NCBI GenBank assembly: GCA_032622095.1
Contig: CP136068.1
Coordinates: forward strand, 181,850,796 to 181,914,795
Direction: 5' to 3'
Source: Siphonodentalium dalli
Lineage: Eukaryota; Mollusca; Scaphopoda; Gadilida; Siphonodentaliidae
DNA length: 64,000 bases
In this document: piece by piece, positions 21,682 to 35,011 of the stretch
Numbering within the stretch: position 1 is the stretch's first letter
Layout: each line of letters starts with the position of its first letter
Translations under genes and position numbers: made by a program
The notes under the pieces: model-generated
Databases searched by the model: none
The model's input: only the letters and a program-made list of their open reading frames with translations
What the model was told of the DNA's origin: nothing

Positions 21682-23300
21682 CTGTCGTCCTATATGGCTT
21701 CGCTCCGGATTTGAAGTATAGAAACTTTTCGGGATGATGAATGCGTTTCATTTCTTCTAGCACACTCATCCGTCATATTTCACTCATTGGTCGACTTGCG
21801 ATTCGATATGTAATATTCCTTTCAGATGGTGTGTCCGAATTGGAAATACACTTTTATTTTAAGGACCAGTTGCATATCGACAAATATTTTTTTTTTAATA
21901 TGGCACAAAATGAGGCGATGCTCAGCAGATGATCTACCTAAAACAAGCTATGTTATAAGCAGATAATGTGCGTATTGTCGGGAGAACAGGCTGCGCACGA
22001 AGTTCCGGCTTCAGCGAACTTTTGGTATTGGACACAGACCATATATTACATTGTACCAGATTTAGTTCACCATTGTACCTTTGGTCATTGAATGACAGGA
22101 TACAGCCTGCCTAAAGTAGCACCACACTTAACCAGAATATGACCAAATATGTTGCACACACATTTCGGTAGACCGCTGAATTCTGATTAATGCGCTCCGA
22201 TTCTACTGAACCCATAACATCAAGCATATCTCCACTGATACACGTATGTGTCGTATCTGGCTTCCAAAGTTCGTATTCAAAAGTTGGAATAGATGATGTT
22301 TTGGACGAGCAATGGGTTGTATTTGCCCCATGTGCACTCTTCCGCTGTATTTCTGACAATGGCTGACTCCCGGTTCGGTATTGGATACAGACGATTTGTT
22401 ACATTAACCATTTCAATACTAAAGCATTGGTGATTAGTAGTTATCCAAGATGAAATGTTCAGATAACACGTTCAACAAACATTCGACTTATTATCAAATA
22501 ATTTCCCTCGATTCTGTACTTGTATTTAAATGTTGTCTGCTTATATTACTTGTGTATCCCTGCAAACTAATAACATACCACTCCCATGTACAGTGTTTAG
22601 CTGACTGGGACAATCCATTTATTATACATGTAGAACGAGTTAAACATGTACGTATGTCACCAACTTGCTTCGAGTCGCTAGTTCACGATCCGTACACATG
22701 CCACTACGTTCGTAACCGGCTTTGCGATTGAATGACATGATAAGAACCGTGCGCCCTGTCGATATTTGGCTGACAATGACATAATAATGGTTCCTTACGA
22801 AGTGCATGTGTTTCGGACTATACATAGCATGTAACCGTGCAATGATATGGGTCCACTCAGGCCGACGAATAGCTGGCTTCAATTTACAAAGAACAGTGAA
22901 AACCGACGACATGTGAAAGAGTACGTATGTTCTGAGTTTAGTTTTTAACCTGATTAGTTCGCAACCGATTAAAAGACCAATATATGCGTTCATGTAAATA
23001 TCTGCAGCCAACCATTTGTTCTAGTACTTAGAACATGAGTTCTCGCCAAATTCCAACCAGTTTCAAATGAAGTAGGCTAAACATCCTGCTGATAAACGCA
23101 TAGAGCAACGTCACTGCCTCTACATGCAATTCTGTATCGCACTTTCAATGTTGGCATCGGGATTCCAGTTCTAGTTGTGCAAAGTGCGGCTCGCATACGA
23201 GTTCGATTGGGATATCATACAATATACCTTTGTGCTGAGCTGCTATAGTGTATATTTATTTCACAATCGGCGAACAGACCAAGATTTGCATTGCTGTATA
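21682..23300. other. Old low-copy duplicated segments, no gene
   Basis: A segment with GGTATTGGACACAGAC at about 22025 recurs as GGTATTGGATACAGAC at about 22377. CAACCAGTTTCAAATG at about 23057 recurs at about 23809, with neighbouring weak similarity. These look like decayed dispersed repeats. No coding motif seen. Confidence 0.4.
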
Positions 23301-23309
23301 TACATTAGG

Positions 23310-23400
23310 TTAGTCATTCATGTATATACATGTAGGTCAGGCATTCATGTATATACATGTACATGTAGGTCAGGCATTCCTGTATATACATGTAGGTTGG
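23310..23400 (+). repeat. ~30 bp tandem repeat, 3 copies
   Basis: Units contain GTATATACATGTAGGT with GGCATTC spacers, giving local ACATGT palindromes. Confidence 0.85.
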
Positions 23401-25440
23401 TTGATTTATTGAATGTATCATAGCTTCAGTCGCGATCAGTTTTACGGATGGACGAAAGAACGCACATAGTGTTAATTTCACCGTAAATCGCATCAACACC
23501 ACCGACGTATCGTATATGTAATTCCATCCGCTAGGACACAGCACGACGTGGTTAGTTTTACGGGTGGAGGAACTAACACACATAATTAATTGAATGGCTA
23601 ATCGGACAGAAACCACCGACTGCCAGAAAGCAATCTCCCTTTACGTGGATCACAAATTCGCACGTATCGGGATCGAACCAGCTTCGTCACCGTTTGGGTG
23701 GCCCTCAACGTTCTACTTATGGATGCAGGTTCGCCAACTTTAGGTGGCTTGTAACAGCCTAATAATTGGCGCAGGTGAATAACATGTGCTATAATATCTG
23801 CCAAAGTCCAACCAGTTTCAAATGCGGCTAGAAGTTCAGCCACTAGGTGTGAAATGCATCCGTGTACTTACGTGTGTAACAACCGCGGTCAGTTCTTATG
23901 AACGGTGTAGGGTGCGTCTGATAAAGTACGGCTAACATACGAACTCGACAAGGCTACCAGTGCGTTTACGAAAAGAAATTTTCGTCGAACTTTACTGAAG
24001 TCACTCAATCGAATAAAAGCGTCTATTAACAACAGTTTGTCTGACACATAGGCTATTAATCCTTCAAGTAATCTATAAGGGTTCACCAACAAAACATATT
24101 TCATGTAAAAATCGATACACCAAAGCCACTAGAATATCGTCGCATATTTAACAACCAAATAAACTTATCTCCCAAGTAAATACCATATGATGGTTAACAA
24201 AAAGTCGATACGCGGATAAGCTTTCGTACTTCGATATTTGAGCAAATACACATTTGTTTCACAACAAAGAAGGTGTTTGCTTGACTTGTATAGGGACTGA
24301 TGTACTCGACGGTTGATTTTCCAGAAACACTACATTTTAATTTAAGCTGGTGTTATTTTTCTGACATACATGTTACATGCTATCTGGGGTTGCAGGATCT
24401 CCGGACTATACTGGATTGGGGTAAGACAGTGGCAGACGGAGCACATGGTAACATTCCATAGCTCATAAATACCTCCATCCTGCCCAATTTAGCTGTGAAT
24501 TAATCAATAAAGATTAATACCACAACCACTTTAACACTTCATTTAAATTATTACTATAGGAGTTTCACATTTTTGGCTAGCTGAAAGCATGCCAACACCT
24601 CACAAATATGAAATTCAAAACAATTCTATATTCTATTCTTTTACAGGTAGTGGCGACCGCACAACCTTTGAAGAACATTTATGGCAGTTTAGCTCGAGCT
24701 TTCTAACTTCCAACATCAGGCACTGTCACGTGATTAATATAGTGCACAGTCACCTATTTACAGTTACCCGATTGGATCCATCAAACATCAGGCACGGTCA
24801 CATATCTAATTCAGCAGGCACTGCCACCTATCAACAGTACAATCACCAGATTGAATCCATCCAACACCAGGTCATGGTATAGTTACAGCCACGCTATTAA
24901 TTCCGTCTAACATCAAGCACTGTTACCTATATATAATCACGTGATTTAATTCCGTCTACATCATCACTCGTGTACGGATAAATATGAAACTTCTTTATCG
25001 ATACGTGAGAACGTCGTCGATGTCATACGCCATCTGATCGTTGGTACAACTGGAAGCTACAATGGTATACACCACCATATGTACAACTTAATCCGGGATC
25101 AGCTGTTCGCCAGTAAACAAACCGTAATAATGTGTTCTATCTTAAAGATACATACTCTGATTTAGATAGTTGATTTGAGTCGAAGAACCCACTTACCAAA
25201 GCTCAGAGTGATCATATTTCGGTTTTTTAAATATGCTATTTTTGACTCATCAAATAACTGGCGGCCTAGCACAAAATCCAATTATCTTCTTCCAAAAATA
25301 TACGGACATGCGATGACGCCGTTGCGAGAGTTCGGAAGGTCCAGTAACGTCACAGTTCGCTGTGACTTTCCATGGTGATCACAAATTATTGTCTGAACAA
25401 GACGACGAACAATAACGCCAGCAACAACAAATAAGTAAGG
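23401..25440. other. No gene; weak repeats
   Basis: A diverged pair (AGTTTTACGGATGGA at 23439, AGTTTTACGGGTGGA at 23553), and degenerate copies of an AACATCAGGCACTGTCAC motif between about 24710 and 24930. No domain recognised. Confidence 0.4.
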
Positions 25441-25876
25441 GTTAGAGCACAATAATTGTTCTTTACCATAATCAATCGAGTCGAAGACGAGGTTTATACT
25501 GGGAAAGAACTATTCGCATGCTCTGACCGACTTAGAGCACAATTGATCCCACATAATGCAATCAACTGGAAATTTGCCGTTGAGCGTGTTTTGACAACAA
25601 CGCACAATCCGTGCGCTGGCCGCGATTGGACACAATCCCGGTTAGCCACGCCCAAAAACGTGATTAAAATGAACTGATCGCCGTTGAAAGTGAATATATA
25701 TGTCCGAAACAACACGGACTGGTCCCAGTTTGAAGCGCCCGTGCGATTTGTCTGTTATGCGTTGCGTGTTCCTAACAATGGGATAATCACTGAACTATTC
25801 CTTCGCCAGCCTTGGAAATTGGTGTGCTTTACCAAAAATCAGGGAACGATTGTAACAATGGGATTGTGCTCTAAGG
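25441..25876. mobile_element. Possible short-TIR element
   Basis: TTAGAGCACAAT near 25443 is matched by ATTGTGCTCTAA at about 25863-25874, with CTTTACCA and its TTGGTAAA complement inside one end only. No clear target duplication. Tentative. Confidence 0.35.
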
Positions 25877-26248
25877 TAAATTGTGATAGTTGATAAGCAG
25901 CTTTATTTTTTACGAATCGGTCATCATGTTTTATTCTAGCAAATAGACATGTTATATAAAAGTATGCCGGTTACATATGGATATCTGTTTGTTTACATTT
26001 GTGATGATACGTGTGGGTAATTTCATTTAAACTATGAGCATCATAATGATCATATATGGAAGTTACAAATCACACTCGCTTATCCTAAGATCTGCCAAAC
26101 AAAAAAACGTTATTAAAGGACTTTTTCGTCATATATTATACCTTTGTCTCCCGACATTCCATCTTACGACTATAGCAATGAACCTCGCCCGTGACTGCGG
26201 GCGTCCATGCGGGCTTCCGCCCGGCACATTATCCGAGCACGTATTCTG

Positions 26249-26870
26249 TCACGTTCTGGTCCTTTTTGTACACTTGGCACATATCTGTGTATCAAACAGC
26301 AGGGGAACCTGCGCGCATTCGATTTTGAGTTCGGTCGGACTCATTTTGGCGGTGTTATTGTTATTTTTCGACATAGAATGGTACATCCTGGGGACGGCAG
26401 GTAGACAACCTTCTTGGTTATGCTGTCCCCGATAGCTCATTGAATGGTATACTATTACACTGTGTATATAATTGTATATATCATATGAATGAGTTATGAA
26501 TAAATAATCATAGTCACATCCTGGGACGTATCTTCTGTCAGAGCCTGCATTATGTCATGTTCAAGCCTGTTGTTTTTAAAAATTGGAACCGATGTCAATC
26601 ACCATGGGAACCTGCGCACCTGCGATAGTTTAAGTTCAGTCGCAGTGATTTTGACGGAGTTATTGCCATTTTTAGACATATAATCGTAGATACTGTGAAG
26701 CATCATTGTCTTGTCATAACCTGCATTCTGCAATTGTCCAGTCAATTTTTTTTAAACTTGGCACATATAGTAAGCATCATTGGAAACCCTGCGATTCTGT
26801 GTTTGGTTTGACGATTCTGTGTTTGGTTTGATCATTTTGGCAGAGTTCTTGTCAATTGTTCTTGAATTTC
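26249..26870 (+). repeat. Three diverged tandem units
   Basis: Three units share CACTTGGCACATAT or a relative, GGGAACCTGCGCA, then TTCGGTCGGACTCATTTTGG or a relative, and GAGTTATTG. They start near 26249, 26555 and 26735. Divergence is high, so the array is old. A 133-residue frame at 26034-26435 overlaps the first unit but has no counterpart in the others. Confidence 0.6.
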
Positions 26871-27252
26871 AGCTCGTTGTCTGGTGTATTGCATTGTATT
26901 AACCAGAAATCCTTCAAACCTGCCACCTTCGCGTCGAGGGACTTTTTGTTCAGCGACCTTTCATTTGTATTGTTATGAGTATTTATCAACATTTATCGAC
27001 ATTTGACGGAATTCCGTTGTTTATTATTGTTGTAACGTAATGATACGGGGACCATCGTATCGGATTATGTATCTGTGAGTATATTGTATAGAATCGAAGC
27101 ACAAATTTTAAAACTTAATCGTACTCTGGCCCCTGTTACGTTCGAAACAAATATATTAAAGGTAAGTTAAACCCGTAAGGATTCTACCCATATATAATAT
27201 GGAGTTGTGCGCTGTTAATTTGGGTATAACCAGTTTGAACAAGTCCATCATC
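26871..27252. other. No recognisable feature
   Basis: Spacer between the tandem units and a LINE 3' end. Nothing recognised. Confidence 0.5.
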
Positions 27253-28300
27253 TACTTTTACTTTTTTACTTTAAACATATTTTAATGTATTTAGAAAAAA
27301 TATACATAGGGATCAGGGCACAAGTTACAAAACTTACAAACTTGCCCCTCTCCTAATACAATCATGGAACATACATAAAAATACATAGCAGATATAGCAA
27401 ACTGTTTATAAAGAAGAGTGCAGAGTGTGTGTGCTGCGGATGTCGGGTTTCCATCTGTATTCCAATCTCGGTTATGAAGAAAACGCTAGAACTCAGTGAG
27501 TTGAAAGATGAATAGCGAAATTTACCATACATAGGTTTGTTCAAAACGCTCTGTTTTAGCTATAAAAGATTGAGTAATGCGGAAAAGAGTAGTGTTCTTT
27601 TGATTTGATATACCTTTTACCCCATATAAGAAATGAATTGCTTCTAATGATTGAAAGCCATTAATACTTAAATTTCGGTAAAAGTCAATTCTCTGATCTA
27701 CAAATAAAGGGCAAACATGAAAATAGTGATTGGCGTCTTCAATGTCTAAGTTACAGGGGCATATAGGCGAATCTGATATGTGATTATCAAACATATCCGA
27801 ACGGAGATCACTACACTGATTCCGAATTTTACAGTGTATTGTATTAATTTTCCTTTTTCCTGTATAAAAATAAGAGGGTGGTTTTATTATTGGGTCTATA
27901 ATCCCTAAATTGGCTTTGAAATCGGAAATGGAGGTTGCATTGATTACATACACAGGTAATTTGTTCCATTCCAGAACAACAGATGGGAGAAATGACTGTT
28001 TAAAATGCTCAGTGTTAGCGAAATAGGAATAACATTTATTTGGAAATCTAAGATTATAATCCGATCGTTCTCTGGAGCGTGCCGGTAGGAGATATGTCAG
28101 ATACAAAGGGGCGTCTTCATTGATAATTCTGTAAATTGCTTGCAAATGGCGATGTTGCCTACGCCTGTGTAGTGTCCGCCAACCTACCCCAAGCCATAAC
28201 TTGTTAAGTGATACTGAACGATTTAGGCCGGTTACGATTCTAGCGGCGTCTTCATCTACTCAGACCCAATCACTCATTCGGATTGTTCCATGTCACTTTA
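27253..28300 (-). mobile_element. LINE ORF2 C-terminus plus 3' UTR
   Basis: On the minus strand an open frame from about 28290 to 27522 encodes the C-terminal region of a LINE polymerase: RIVTGLNRSVS, RFPNKCYSYF, FKQSFLPSVVLEWNKLP, then a CPC...H....C cysteine-histidine cluster (CPCNLDIEDANHYFHVCP). The copy at 56.8-57.4 kb has the same order of motifs (RIVTGLTRSV, FKQSFFPFDV, CRCG...C). The 3' UTR ends TTAAAATATGTTTAAAGTAA followed by AAAGT-type repeats, and the 56 kb copy ends the same way. The polymerase palm and endonuclease are absent, so this is a 5'-truncated insertion, as is usual for LINEs. The ~207-residue frame is still open, which suggests moderate age. Confidence 0.85.
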
Positions 28301-29429
28301 AGTCCGATTAATACAAGTGTTCAGGGAAACTGGAAATGTTGACCGTAAATGTGTTCATATATCATCACATTCATTTATTTCTCAAATCACCATAGATATT
28401 TGTATACTTGAGTGAATACATACACATGCACATAACTCATATAACATACATATGAATAAAACACATTCGTGTGTCGGTGTATGCATATGTATACGGTATA
28501 CGCGTAATCATGGAGAGGGTGGGGTACAACAATATCACATGTTATCACTTACACATACATGTGTATGTGTGGGGCATCTAGGGAATATAAATTATATAAT
28601 TGGCACAAATGGGAGTGGGTGTGACCTGGGTTGGGGCACTATGGGAGTGATGCATATATAGTAGCTTTATATTGGGGTTGTGGGGGTGTCATTAATTCGC
28701 GCGCGTTATACTGCTCTCTCATTTAACTGGTGAGAGGGGTGGAACATATTACTTCATTACTGCGGTTAATCGTTTGTCCATTTATATCCCGGTGATGTCT
28801 TTTGTCACACATATCGTCAATTCCAAGATTGCGCCGACAACGTATAAGCTGGGGATAGCACGCAACGCACCAAATATAACCTCTGAATGTGTTGCTGGTA
28901 ATAATGTATTCCCATCTGTCAGAGCAGTCCCAATAAAACGTCCGACTTTGTGGCAATAAATCATAGTCTGACATGACTTGTGTTCTCGGTCGTAGCGGAA
29001 TTATTTACGAATTATTGTTCCGAAGTTAGGGCAAGCCAACATCGGAAAGCAAGCCGGCCAACGCATGACCATATACCCAAAATCTCCAGACTATGTCATT
29101 ATTGCCCATTAGGAAACGTGATTACTCAATACGGTATAAACAAATGGTTTGTTATCGATCGCCTTATTGATTTATTACCGATAAGTTTATTAATACAGAA
29201 CATCGGCGTCAGTTTCTCTTTCTGTGACGTTATAGAGATGACCGCCAAATTATGTCAAGTTGTCCATATAAGTAACCCGGTTGGTGTATTTATACAAGTT
29301 CATCATTTGCATTACATCCACATAACTGGTGGTTTATATATGTGCAAAAAAGTTATTTCCCAATTAATTTGACAATCGGTACAGTCTTTCTTCTGGAATT
29401 CGACGTTCGTCACTCCAGCGAGACATTGG
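28301..29429. other. No recognisable gene
   Basis: Several frames (up to 130 residues at 28980-29372) have no domain. A purine-rich GGTGGGG/GGGAGTG stretch lies at 28510-28690. Confidence 0.45.
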
Positions 29430-29965
29430 TTTAAAAATACGGTCGCATGGCGGTGGGTATGCTGTTAAAATAATCAGCTCCGTCAAAAACCGTCATAAAC
29501 AGAAAGAATAGTAAAATATAGACAGACTTTGTTCTAATACAAATCAGAAATAGGGCATAAACAGTATGTTATTGTCAAATAGTTTTCCTTTGTTGTGTAA
29601 ACAAAAGCTAAACAACATTACATAACCTGGCTTTTGTTTAGATCCGGATATGGTAAACATAAAGAGCGTTATTTGTTTCTGTTTTCCTGATATGGAAATA
29701 ATAAAGAGCGTGTATATAATTTGTGTGTGATTAACCAATAGAATTACGCTGTGCTGCGTAAACAGAAGCAGGACTTATGTAACACGAACAGGTTCTTGTT
29801 TACGTACGCAATCGTACGTCTTGACGACAGTATACTATTTACGCGCTGATTATGTTTGGCATATGAACAACACTATATCTATTTTAATGTTCCTTCTGTT
29901 GATGCCGATTTGAATAAATATGAATATTTCTGCAACGAACGCCGCCCATGCCTTTAAATACCATT
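29430..29965 (+). repeat. Dispersed repeat E, copy 1
   Basis: About 500 bp aligned with 36045-36535. Landmarks: GGCGGTGGGTAT, CCGTCAAAAACCG, GACAGACTTTGT, GCATAAACAGTATG, and TAATAAAGAGCG twice. A short piece recurs at 43878-43920 (CCTGATATGGAAATAATAAA). No coding potential. Confidence 0.8.
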
Positions 29966-30026
29966 GGTGGAACATCTATGACCACATAGCTGTATCTCCT
30001 CCCCCGAATGCAACGACAGTCAAGTA

Positions 30027-30370
30027 ATTAAAATATATGTCATATACTTGGTCGGTTGCGTGAACCTGATAAAATAGTATTCAGTCGCAAAACCAACTGA
30101 AGGAATGTAACATTCTACTAACATCACCGATTATCGGAAGCAAATCGACAACACTATTATATAGAAAACATCGTCTGAACTATGCTCAATTGTAAATATG
30201 TACTACTTGATTCGGGACGCATCTATCGGCGATAAACTAACGAAAACGATTGCACCACCGAGAGTCACTGCATTATACAAGAATGATGGTGTTTGTTGTC
30301 AATTTAGATATACTATTAGTAAACAGGTACTACTTTGAACAGGATTATTCTCCATTTCTATTTGATCACC
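30027..30370 (+). repeat. Dispersed repeat C, copy 2
   Basis: Same repeat as 17755-18135. It lacks the final ~40 bp, ending abruptly at TTTGATCACC. Confidence 0.8.
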
Positions 30371-31212
30371 CTGGCGGGCTAGCATTACCCAATTCACCCT
30401 TTGGGGACCTCATTCCGCATGGCCTTATCTTCTATGGGAGACATAGACTCATATTTGAAGTTCCCAAATGGTGAATATTGTGATGTATACCAATTGGGAA
30501 ACTCGATTGTGCAATGTGTTGTCTGCCAATTTGAGGATATAGAGACACGAGACTAAACAATATATGGAATATATGTGAAGATATAGAAATTTTATAATAA
30601 AGAAACTTTCCTGAGAAGATGAGGTCTAAGCAAAACGAGGTCACAATAGGATGAATTTAGTGATGCTAGCCCGCTATGCGGGATAGCTTCACTAAATTCA
30701 CCCTATGGTTATCTCTTTCTGCTATTGACAGGCACATTAAACTCAGACTTGTCTATAGACATGTTTCTGTTCAAACTCCAATCTGTTAAATGTGAGCTGT
30801 GTATGTGAATGTGAAGTTTCTTATAAAGCATCGGCGAGTTTTGAGCGCCTGGGTGTGCGCGACCTGGTGCCATAGTTCTGTCGTTCCTGTACTAAGCTAT
30901 TAGTCAAAGATTTATGAATCCGTATAACAATCGCAATCGCTTAATTATTTCTACAAAATGATCGAATTTGCGGTATTAGATTGGAGGATATGCTCCACAG
31001 AGGCAATATGATTTACAATAATCTCCCAAACGAGTTTTCCATTCATACTGTTATGTTTCCAATATATTTTCATAAGAGCATCAGCGCATGAATGAAAAAC
31101 ATATTAATTTTCTCCGCACTACGAGATAATTTAAGCATACTCTATGTCCAGAGTGCAGTAGAACTATGGCGAACATACACGTTGTTGGAACTAACTGTGA
31201 TGTACATTAATC
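30371..31212. other. Spacer between inverted copies of repeat C, with hairpin
   Basis: It contains a hairpin at 30651-30706 (GAATTTAGTGATGCTAGCCCGC pairing with GCGGGATAGCTTCACTAAATTC across a short loop). No gene recognised. Confidence 0.6.
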
Positions 31213-31569
31213 ACCCACTCATATTAAAGTGATTTGAAACATTCCGTAAGGGCGGTCAAATAAAATGGAGAATAATCTTGCTCAAAGTAGTTATGTTTTT
31301 ACAAATGTTAAACCCCAATGACAACACACACCGTCAATCTTTTATATTAATTAAATGTAGTGAATATCGTCCCGATATCGTCCCGATTCGAGAAGTAAAT
31401 ATCTACAATTGAGCGCAGTTCAGGCGATGTCTTCTATGGAGTATTACGGTCGATTTTCTTGAGATTTCCGGCGTCGTTAGTAGATTGCTATATTCCTCCA
31501 ATTGGCAAATCGCTTGAATACTAACGTATCAGTTACACGCACCCGAACAAGTCCTTAATATTCCTTTAA
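31213..31569 (-). repeat. Dispersed repeat C, copy 3 (inverted)
   Basis: Reverse complement of copies 1 and 2, extending to the same end as copy 1. A 12-base internal duplication (TCGTCCCGATA) is specific to it. Confidence 0.8.
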
Positions 31570-31799
31570 GAGTTGATGCATTTCATTGTATTATTATTGT
31601 CCCGCACGCTAAAAATTAAGGGAGAGACATACATACCTAGCTAATGTTGGTAATACATTTTGTTTTGACTGTTGAGTTATTCAAGTCACGTGCCTTGGTA
31701 TTCTTACACAGCTGAGGCATCGTATTATTAGTGATCAAGCGTGATTCAAATGATATATATTTTTGTAATTTCGTAGACCACGATTAGTAGTATTTCAGA

Positions 31800-32141
31800 A
31801 ATGAATGTAGTATGTGTATGTTATTGGGGGATACGGGCTGTGGTCGTCAATGAATGCAGTGGGTGTATGTTATTGGGGGATACGGGTTGTGGTCGTTAAT
31901 GAATATAGTGGGTGTATGTTGTTGGGGGATACGGGCTGTGGTCGTTAATGAATGCAGTGGGTGTATGTTATTGGGGGATACGGGCTGTGGTCGTTAATGA
32001 ATGCAGTGGGTGTATGTTATTGGGGGATACGGGCTGTGGTCGTTAATGAATGTAGTGGGTGTATGTTATTGGGGGATACGGGCTGTGTTCGTTAATGAAT
32101 GTAGTGGGTGTATACTATTGGGGGTACGGGCTGTGGTCGTT
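31800..32141 (+). repeat. 49 bp minisatellite, 7 copies
   Basis: The unit contains GTTAATGAATGCAGTGGGTG and TATGTTATTGGGGGATACGG, then GCTGTGGTC. Copies are 90% or more alike by eye. GC content and G-runs are higher than in the surroundings. Confidence 0.95.
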
Positions 32142-32459
32142 GGGGCACATTGTGTGAACCGCGAAGCCATTTTCGCTAAATGCCACAGCGACCTATCCAA
32201 CAGTAATACACACCACTACACTGATTTCTTGACTTAGCATTTTGATGTTCCATTCCTATAAAAACTGAGTGTATTCTTATTTATTTTCACCTAATCTGCT
32301 GACAATTTGAGACCAGCCTACGTAGCACATTAAGTCAGCCCAATATAACTTTTCCAAGCACTTAGAGAAGATAACTGATCGATTCAAATAACTTGCCTCA
32401 GGTGCAATTCGGCTGAACTGTGAAACGCACGCGCAGTTATGTTACGGCAACACAGTATA
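32142..32459. other. No recognisable feature
   Basis: Nothing recognised between the minisatellite and the foldback element. Confidence 0.5.
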
Positions 32460-33454
32460 TTATTACTGCTACCCGAGAAAGGTATATATAACCTGAAGGA
32501 ATTCTGAAAGTGTATAAAACATGATGATAACAATTTTGTGGTCACATAATATTACATATTTATGAAAGTATAACTAACGTTTTGTTTAATAAAGTGTCAA
32601 CTTTGAACTACATTTTGCTACGGAGCGGTGCTACTAACAGGCATTATATTCCCTACTGTATAGGTATACCACTTTCCCGTTCAAACGTTATTGGATATGT
32701 TTATACGTACACCGTGCCTTTATACGTATATGGTGGCGATTAACAACTGTTTTTTCACACTGACCGTTAATACTATAGTAGAGTAAGTGATTTTGATAGA
32801 CAACTGATTTACTCTCCAGCACACTATTGCTGAATATAAATTTAAAGTTGGGCTTAATAAACGTGAATTATTTGACTTTTCTCCCGGTTTATATCCTTTA
32901 TTGAGACAGTAACACTGATGAGAACATGATTTATGAACATTAGCATAGTTCACCTATCAAGCAGTTTGACTCAACATGGATCAGGCAACTCAACCTCCGC
33001 CATATTATGTATCAGGGACAAAGTGCATATCCGCATGTTTTGTTTCATATGTACTACGATGGGGGTTCATATAACCGAGAGAGACTTCAAGGTTGGTTAT
33101 TTATACGAAGATCAAGTACACTCTACTATATTATTAACGGTTAGTATGGATACACAATTAGTAATCGCCACTGTATATACAAAGGCATGTTGTATGTATA
33201 AATGGTTCCCATAAGATTTCAGCGGCAAAGTAATATACCTACAGTAGGAACTGCAATGACACCGTGGGAAAATATAGTTCCAGGTTGACACGTTAATAAA
33301 TAAAACTTCAGTTATACTTTCATTTAATTATGTGATAGTAGGTGACATCTATTTTATTATGTCACCAAACAAATTATCATATATTTCAATATATTTTATA
33401 CACTTTCACAATTCCCTCAGGTTTCATATACCTTTCCCGGTAACGGTACTAATC
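32460..33454. mobile_element. ~1 kb foldback element with long terminal inverted repeats
   Basis: The two ends are inverted copies: GAGAAAGGTATATATAACCT at the left mirrors GGGAAAGGTATATGAAACCT read from the right, followed by GTGAAAGTGTATAAAA on both sides. Further inward, 32680-32800 mirrors 33090-33220 (frames on opposite strands read TVSVKKQLLIATIYV and TVSMDTQLVIATVYT). The arms are therefore some 350 bp with divergence and small indels, around a ~250 bp centre. No transposase is encoded. The mirrored short frames are by-products. Confidence 0.75.
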
Positions 33455-34446
33455 AATGTTCATGAGTGTATTTTACATTAATCCATGGCTCAAATTCATT
33501 AATTGGTTGCATATATTTGTTTAGTATAAAAGGTATCGAACCCATAAATGACCGTACAGTCCCCCCTTTAAGCAACTAAAATACAATAAGAAGGAAAAGA
33601 TCAATTTGGAGTTATATAACACAGATATATAATGCAAGTGTGCACCAATTAGAACCGCAAACACTGTAACATATGTCTGACCTATAACGTAGATCAATAT
33701 AAATTAGCAAGGATTTGCCTATAATTGTTTAACCACAAAGCAATATAGTGGTTTCTATTGATTAAGAAAAGAAAGAGCAAACAAGTGTATAATCATCACT
33801 GTCTTGATAAGTAATCGTGTGCGCATTCTGTTATCCAGTCATACATGACCGAGCAGCTACATAAAATCGACGTGCTCAGCGAGACACTACGATGTTTCAG
33901 AGAGGTTATTACTGAGTAAGCACGGCTTAAAGTCAGCGATATTTGGTTTGCAGACAAAGACGATATGGTGCCAGAATATGAAATATTAAATTCATCTGTA
34001 CCACAGCTAAACGTGCGAATTAAATATATGAAGTACCACATGTAGCTATGCTACCGGAATTTGCCTGTAAATAACATGCAATTATCGCGCAATAATAAAT
34101 CATACATGTGTTTGATTTCAAATGTCAGTAGCACTGTTATGAGTGTAACTACATCGATATTACTACTCATGTCGTTCGCTTTGGTAAATATACATGTGAT
34201 ATGCATGTTTCCGTTCACATTATTCTACGACGAAATGCCTGCAAAACCATACCCTTAAACGCGACCAGTTATTCAATTTTCTGTTTTAGCGATATAGGTT
34301 AGCAAGGTGTGACATCAGTTCTTGTTATGATGTGTGTTATTGGGATATAACTTCATATAGAGCGCATGACTCAATTGACATTTGACAAATCACCATCCAT
34401 GACTTTGTGTAACACACGGGCCATGTAAATATAGTTAATTATCGAT
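33455..34446. other. No recognisable feature
   Basis: AT-rich. Short frames without motifs. Confidence 0.5.
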
Positions 34447-34566
34447 GGTATGTATCTACCATAGCACCGGTAGAGGTGTGTTCTCCTCGGCCTATAAACC
34501 ACGATGTAATGTATCTACCATAGCACCGGTAGAGGTGTGTGCTCATCGGCCTATAAACCACGATGC
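34447..34566 (+). repeat. 59 bp direct duplication
   Basis: TGTATCTACCATAGCACCGG starts at 34451 and 34510. The copies differ at only a few positions. Confidence 0.93.
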
Positions 34567-34841
34567 TACTTGCATCACCAAAAGTTAAATTAATTGACGG
34601 CACATTACATGCATACCATACGAGCTAATTCAAACATGCTCATTATTGTTCATCTAGCAACGATCTTGATGACAAGACGTTGCCAACAGAACATTGTAAT
34701 TTCAGCGATGATCCTTTATTTCGGATACAAGTTACACACTATTTTAAATCTGTGCAATGCGTTCCTAGAGTTTTGACATATAGTTTTACAGGTGCGACGA
34801 CATATTATGATTCCCTGCGGACCGATAAGGAATTCCCACCC

Positions 34842-34859
34842 CCCCCCCCCCAAAAAAAG
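34842..34859 (+). repeat. Poly-C then poly-A tract
   Basis: About 13 C residues followed by 7 A residues. Confidence 0.9.
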
Positions 34860-35011
34860 CCGCCATCCCCTTTAACGACGAGGCCAAGGACGTGACAACT
34901 GAAATGTTCTCACATAAAGGTAAGCGTCGTCCGGCGTCTGTACCACACTTCATTTTGTTCACATGTGTAAACGTTAAACACACTTGAGAACATGGTTGTG
35001 ATGGAATATAT

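Noticed and set aside
26034-26435. 133-residue open frame as a gene
   Set aside because: It overlaps an old tandem unit whose other copies do not preserve a frame, and shows no domain.
32720-33214. Two related proteins on opposite strands
   Set aside because: They mirror each other because the foldback element's arms are inverted copies.
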